Source: CAYNFP01 sp964492595 (GTDB taxonomy: Bacteria; Bacillota_I; Bacilli_A; RF39; UBA660). Taken from it: 9,598 nucleotides of DNA. The translations under genes were made by a program, and so were the position numbers. Of the stretch, positions 6,986 through 9,598 are shown one piece after another (position 1 is the first letter of the stretch; every line of letters begins with the position of its first letter). The stretch covers positions 1 to 9,598 of the forward strand of contig CAZBKY010000029.1 of the NCBI GenBank assembly GCA_964492595.1, given 5' to 3'. The notes below the pieces were generated by a model, which saw nothing but the letters and a program-made list of their open reading frames with translations, was not told the DNA's origin and searched no databases.

Positions 6986-7837
6986 ATGAGATTTTTATAT
7001 ATAACGGATCTTCATGGAGATAAAAATAAATATGAAAAGATATTAGCAATAGCTTTAGAAAATGATATTAAGCTCATTGTTGACGGTGGAGATATGTTAC
7101 CGAAACATTGTAAAAGGATGGAAGAGCAGCCGAGATTTGTTAAAGAGTATCTGAAAGATTATTTTGATAAATTAAAAGAAAATAATATTACATATATAGG
7201 AATGTTAGGTAATGATGACATACTTCCTATTGATAAAGACTTTAATGAATTATGTAATTTATACAATAATGTGAATAATATTGCATCAAGCAAAATAAAT
7301 GTTGAAGGTTATGATTTTATAGGAATGAATTACATATTAGACCACCCCTTTGGTTGTAAAGATAGAGTTGTAATGGAAGATAATTATGTTTTTCAAAGAC
7401 AACTTTCTAGTGCTTTTTTATCATCAGAAAAAGGTCATATTGAAATACCAAATTGGTTTGAATATGCTACTAGTCAATTACCTAAAATGGAAAATAAATT
7501 AAATGATTTGCCAATATCTAGTAATTATGAGAAGACGATTTTTATAATTCATATGCCGCCAGCAAATTTGAAATTAGGACAATTATTATATCAAGATTTA
7601 GATATAGGCTCAGTAGATATATATAATTTTATCCAAGAAAAACAACCACTCTTAACATTACATGGACACATACACGAAAGTCCAGATACCGAAACCGGAA
7701 AATGGATCAATAGTATAAATAACACAACTTGTATTCAGCCTGGTCAAAGCGAAGTTAATAATGATATATTAATTTATGTTGACATTGATTTAGAAAATAA
7801 AAAATATACAAGAGAAGTAATCTCAATAAATTGTTAA
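6986..7837 (+). CDS. Calcineurin-like metallophosphoesterase
   Basis: A two-metal phosphoesterase of 283 residues. The metal-ligand series is complete and in order: D8 and H10 (TDLHGD), D36 (GGDM), N76 (GNDD, 75-78), H189 (IHMPP), and H226/H228/H230 (HGHIHE). There is no signal peptide or membrane segment, so it should be cytosolic. Substrates in this superfamily range from cyclic nucleotides and dinucleotides to proteins and nucleic acids, and nothing here fixes the choice. The ATG is one base after the HIT stop, with ribosome site AAGGAG at 6975-6980 inside the HIT gene. The coupling suggests the two enzymes act on one nucleotide-linked substrate, which is inference. No terminator is visible after the stop. 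Confidence 0.85.
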   Translation: MRFLYITDLHGDKNKYEKILAIALENDIKLIVDGGDMLPKHCKRMEEQPRFVKEYLKDYFDKLKENNITYIGMLGNDDILPIDKDFNELCNLYNNVNNIASSKINVEGYDFIGMNYILDHPFGCKDRVVMEDNYVFQRQLSSAFLSSEKGHIEIPNWFEYATSQLPKMENKLNDLPISSNYEKTIFIIHMPPANLKLGQLLYQDLDIGSVDIYNFIQEKQPLLTLHGHIHESPDTETGKWINSINNTTCIQPGQSEVNNDILIYVDIDLENKKYTREVISINC

Positions 7838-7901
7838 AAATTTCTTTATAGGGCAGCCAAAAATTATTACTTACACTAGAATAAAAGTGGAGGTGATAAA
7901 A

Positions 7902-8081
7902 ATGCCAAGAAAATATGTTAAAAAACCTGAAAAGAAACTTAAAGTAATAGTTGATAATCCTTAAACTCCTGAAGAGCATGGGAAAATGATTGATGAATTA
8001 AATATAGTTTTAAGGGAATTGTATTCAGTAAGAGAAGTCGATACAATAAGGGACAAAAAAACACCTAAGTCCGTTAGATGA
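7902..8081 (+). pseudogene. Small unrecognised ORF interrupted by an in-frame TAA
   Basis: An ATG at 7902 with a near-perfect ribosome site (GGAGGTGAT, 7889-7897) opens a basic 20-codon peptide (MPRKYVKKPEKKL, then KVIVDNP) ending at TAA 7962-7964. The same frame continues for 38 further sense codons to TGA 8079-8081. Its text looks coding (TPEEHGKMIDELN, then LRELYSVREVD). A single CAA-to-TAA change would explain the break, giving an original product of about 59 residues. I do not recognise the family. The last codons overlap the start of the Fic C-terminal relic in another frame. Alternatively the 20-residue peptide alone is made. The flanking DNA is decayed, which favours the pseudogene reading. 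Confidence 0.5.
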
Positions 8082-8262
8082 TGATAATGGTATAACATCA
8101 AGAATCATTATGAACTATCAACTTATTAAAAATGGTTATTTGCCAACTTCAATAAAAAAAAGAGGATAGATTGGAATATTATGAAGTATTAGATGAATAC
8201 CAGTAAATGGCGATCTAAATCCTTTTATAGAACTTCTTTATGATTTGAAAATAAATAACTAG
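8071..8262 (+). pseudogene. Fic-family protein relic, C-terminal portion with two frameshifts
   Basis: Reading across three frames reconstructs a Fic C-terminus. The first block, 8071-8166, is PLDDDNGITSRIIMNYQ followed by LIKNGYLPTSIKK, a degraded form of HPFxDGNGRTSRLIMNYQ. After an A-tract slip near 8160 comes EDRLEYYEVLDEY, and after a second slip near 8206 comes VNGDLNPFIELLYDL, ending at TAG 8260-8262. The catalytic His is read as a different residue (SPL for HPF), the motif Gly is Asp, and the Arg is Ile, so besides being frameshifted the active site is gone. It belongs to the same broad Fic type as the relic at 6291, and both contain the core motif, so they may derive from two copies. 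It has no start or ribosome site of its own. Confidence 0.75.
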
Positions 8263-8300
8263 ACTTCTACATTACAGCAATAAATAGCAAATAATTAATT

Positions 8301-8349
8301 AAGAATTATCACAAAATTAGCATAAGTATTAGTGATAATTTTTTATAAT
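8301..8349 (+). terminator. Hairpin terminator between the relic region and the converging Sel1 gene
   Basis: A 9-base stem (AATTATCAC at 8304-8312, GTGATAATT at 8332-8340) can be extended by three pairs including one G-T. The loop is 19 bases. On the plus strand it is followed by TTTTTTATAATTTTTT. It can stop plus-strand transcription from the HIT/phosphoesterase region. On the minus strand only a weak T-rich stretch follows, so ending the Sel1 gene there is less certain. The long loop lowers confidence. Confidence 0.45.
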
Positions 8350-9598
8350 TTTTTCAAAAGATTTTTTGCTTTTTTTACCCCATTAGAACTGGCAATATTT
8401 AAGTATTCTATTCCTCTTTTTTTAGTCTTTTTATTTAATAAATAATAATATTTGGCTAAATTATAATAACTGTAATAATTTCTTTCACTAATTGGAGCTT
8501 CACTAGACTTTACATAATAAATATATGCAGTTTTTCTATCTCCTAGTTTCCTATAATGCTCTCCCACTTTATTTAAAGCCCAGCTTTCTCCCAAGTCTGC
8601 ACTGATTTTGTAATATTTTAAAGCTTCTTCATGTAAGCCTTCACTCTCACATATTAAACCCAAATTGTTATAAGCATATGTATAACCAAATTCTGCTGAT
8701 TGCCTGTAAAATTCTGTAGCTTTTTCTTTATCTTTCTTTTTTTCTGGAGTTAATCCCTTCATATAACAGTTTCCCATTGTATTTAAAGCTGCCGAGCTTC
8801 CTAAAGATATTGCTCTTTTTAGATATTCCCACGCTATATTAAAATATTCATCTATGTTACCGACTTTACTGGTCATAATTAAATCTGCAACCATCCAGCA
8901 GGCTTTAGGATGATTTTTACTTGTTGCCCTTAAGTAATACTCATAACTTTTTTTGTAATTAGGAGTTCCGCTTACTAGACCATCAAATTCTAAAGAGCCA
9001 AGTTCTGCATTAGCATACATATTATTTTTTTTAGCAAGTTCCTTCAAAGAAGTGACATAACTAATTCCTTCATATAACTTGATTTTTAAATACTCATCAA
9101 GTTCTTTTTTATTTATCTTGATTTTTATATCCTGTATATATAAGGGCTGATTATTTTCAAGTACGGCATACGTTAAAAAATCTACAATACTTTCATATAA
9201 ATTATTTAAAGATAATTTTTCTTTAATATTGGTTATAAATTCCTTATCTACATGTTCATCATTAATAGCTATTTTTAATAATTCTTCACATACTTTTTTC
9301 AAATTTTTATTTTCGTTTATAAGTTTTAAATCATCTTTACTCGAGATATAAATGTGCTCATCTAATATACTAATTAAAGATATTATTATAGGAATAAAGA
9401 TTTCATAATTTTCCTTGTATTTTTGTTTTAGATCAAGGAATATTCTTTTATACTCAACACCTATAGGTCTATATCCTATGCAGTAGTTATTAACTGTTGT
9501 ATTATTAATTTCCTTAACCTCAAAAATACTGCAGAAGAGTTCACTTTGCATCGCACTACTTTTATTATTGGAAATGCTTTTAATTGTATCAAATATAT
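8343..9598 (-). CDS. Sel1/TPR-repeat protein, N-terminus probably beyond the right edge
   Basis: The C-terminal half is about six Sel1-like helical repeats of roughly 32-37 residues. Counting from the Met at 9551, they span about 180-212, 216-252, 254-290, 292-323, 325-352 and 360-392, with the typical AxxxLG...A...Y..A...G spacing (for example ALNTMGNCYMKGL, YAYNNLGLICESEGL). Such repeats form protein-binding solenoids, in signalling or regulation. The N-terminal half is helical and I do not recognise it. The Met at 9551 has no ribosome site. The frame stays open upstream through 15 more sense codons to the window end (ending NNKSSA before that Met), so the true start is probably outside. 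No signal peptide or membrane anchor is convincing; the hydrophobic stretch at 51-63 (IFIPIIISLISIL) is short. It converges on the plus-strand Fic relic. Confidence 0.75.
   Translation of the reverse strand, partial: IFDTIKSISNNKSSAMQSELFCSIFEVKEINNTTVNNYCIGYRPIGVEYKRIFLDLKQKYKENYEIFIPIIISLISILDEHIYISSKDDLKLINENKNLKKVCEELLKIAINDEHVDKEFITNIKEKLSLNNLYESIVDFLTYAVLENNQPLYIQDIKIKINKKELDEYLKIKLYEGISYVTSLKELAKKNNMYANAELGSLEFDGLVSGTPNYKKSYEYYLRATSKNHPKACWMVADLIMTSKVGNIDEYFNIAWEYLKRAISLGSSAALNTMGNCYMKGLTPEKKKDKEKATEFYRQSAEFGYTYAYNNLGLICESEGLHEEALKYYKISADLGESWALNKVGEHYRKLGDRKTAYIYYVKSSEAPISERNYYSYYNLAKYYYLLNKKTKKRGIEYLNIASSNGVKKAKNLLKKL

Larger units (their letters stand above)
7838..8342. other. 505-base stretch without an intact gene
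   Basis: This stretch after the metallophosphoesterase stop holds the interrupted small ORF (7902-8081), the Fic C-terminal relic (8071-8262) and a hairpin terminator (8301-8349). No inverted-repeat ends, target-site duplications, transposase remnants or RNA gene are visible. The first 60 bases (7838-7900) carry only the ribosome site of the small ORF. It reads as a decaying remnant of accessory DNA. Confidence 0.6.

Noticed and set aside
7755..7979. 74-codon minus-strand open frame over the phosphoesterase end and small ORF
   Set aside because: Rich in Phe, Leu and Tyr only because it is antisense to Lys-rich coding DNA; it overlaps the phosphoesterase C-terminus and the small ORF with its strong ribosome site.
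1..9598. Reassigned stop codon (TGA as Trp), considered because of the very low GC
   Set aside because: All intact genes use TGG for Trp and end cleanly without internal TGA; the only breaks are frameshifts and a TAA in decayed regions.

Overview
The window is strongly A/T-rich in coding and intergenic DNA, uses ATG/GTG starts with clear AGGAGG-type ribosome binding sites and TTGNNN/TATAAT-type promoters, and reads cleanly with TGG as Trp and TAA/TAG/TGA as stops. This points to a low-GC Bacillota, plausibly an uncultured gut Bacilli or Clostridia lineage. The assignment is an inference from composition and gene style only. No rRNA, tRNA, CRISPR array, transposase or phage gene is visible.

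Left part (1-1560): the N-terminal end of a TypA/BipA-like translational GTPase runs off the left edge on the minus strand. Diverging from it is a ribose-phosphate pyrophosphokinase of the longer, about 366-residue type. The two promoters sit nearly back to back in a 125-base intergenic region. The pyrophosphokinase gene ends at an A/T-rich hairpin that also lies at the end of the converging minus-strand operon.

Centre (1537-6210, minus strand): a lipid-flavoured block. A diacylglycerol kinase-family lipid kinase has its own extended -10 promoter. It is followed by a two-gene operon with its own promoter: a fatty-acyl-CoA ligase-type AMP-forming enzyme, then, nine bases later, an exported amidase-signature enzyme with a signal peptide and a C-terminal membrane anchor. 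The simplest joint reading, which is inference, is that the surface amidase releases an acyl group from an amide and the ligase activates it in the cell, with the lipid kinase recycling glycerolipid.

Right part (6240-8345, plus strand): a small intact cassette, a HIT-family nucleotide hydrolase/transferase overlapping the ribosome binding site of a metallophosphoesterase, lies between two decayed pieces of Fic-family genes. The left piece is an N-terminal portion with a frameshift and an internal deletion. The right piece is a C-terminal portion with at least two frameshifts. A further small reading frame between them is interrupted by a stop codon. Both relics carry a version of the Fic HPFxxGNG core, so they overlap rather than simply being two halves of one gene. 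This is the most dynamic part of the window.

Right edge (8343-9598, minus strand): a Sel1/TPR-repeat protein whose reading frame stays open to the window edge, so its true N-terminus is probably outside. A plus-strand hairpin with a T tract separates it from the relic region.
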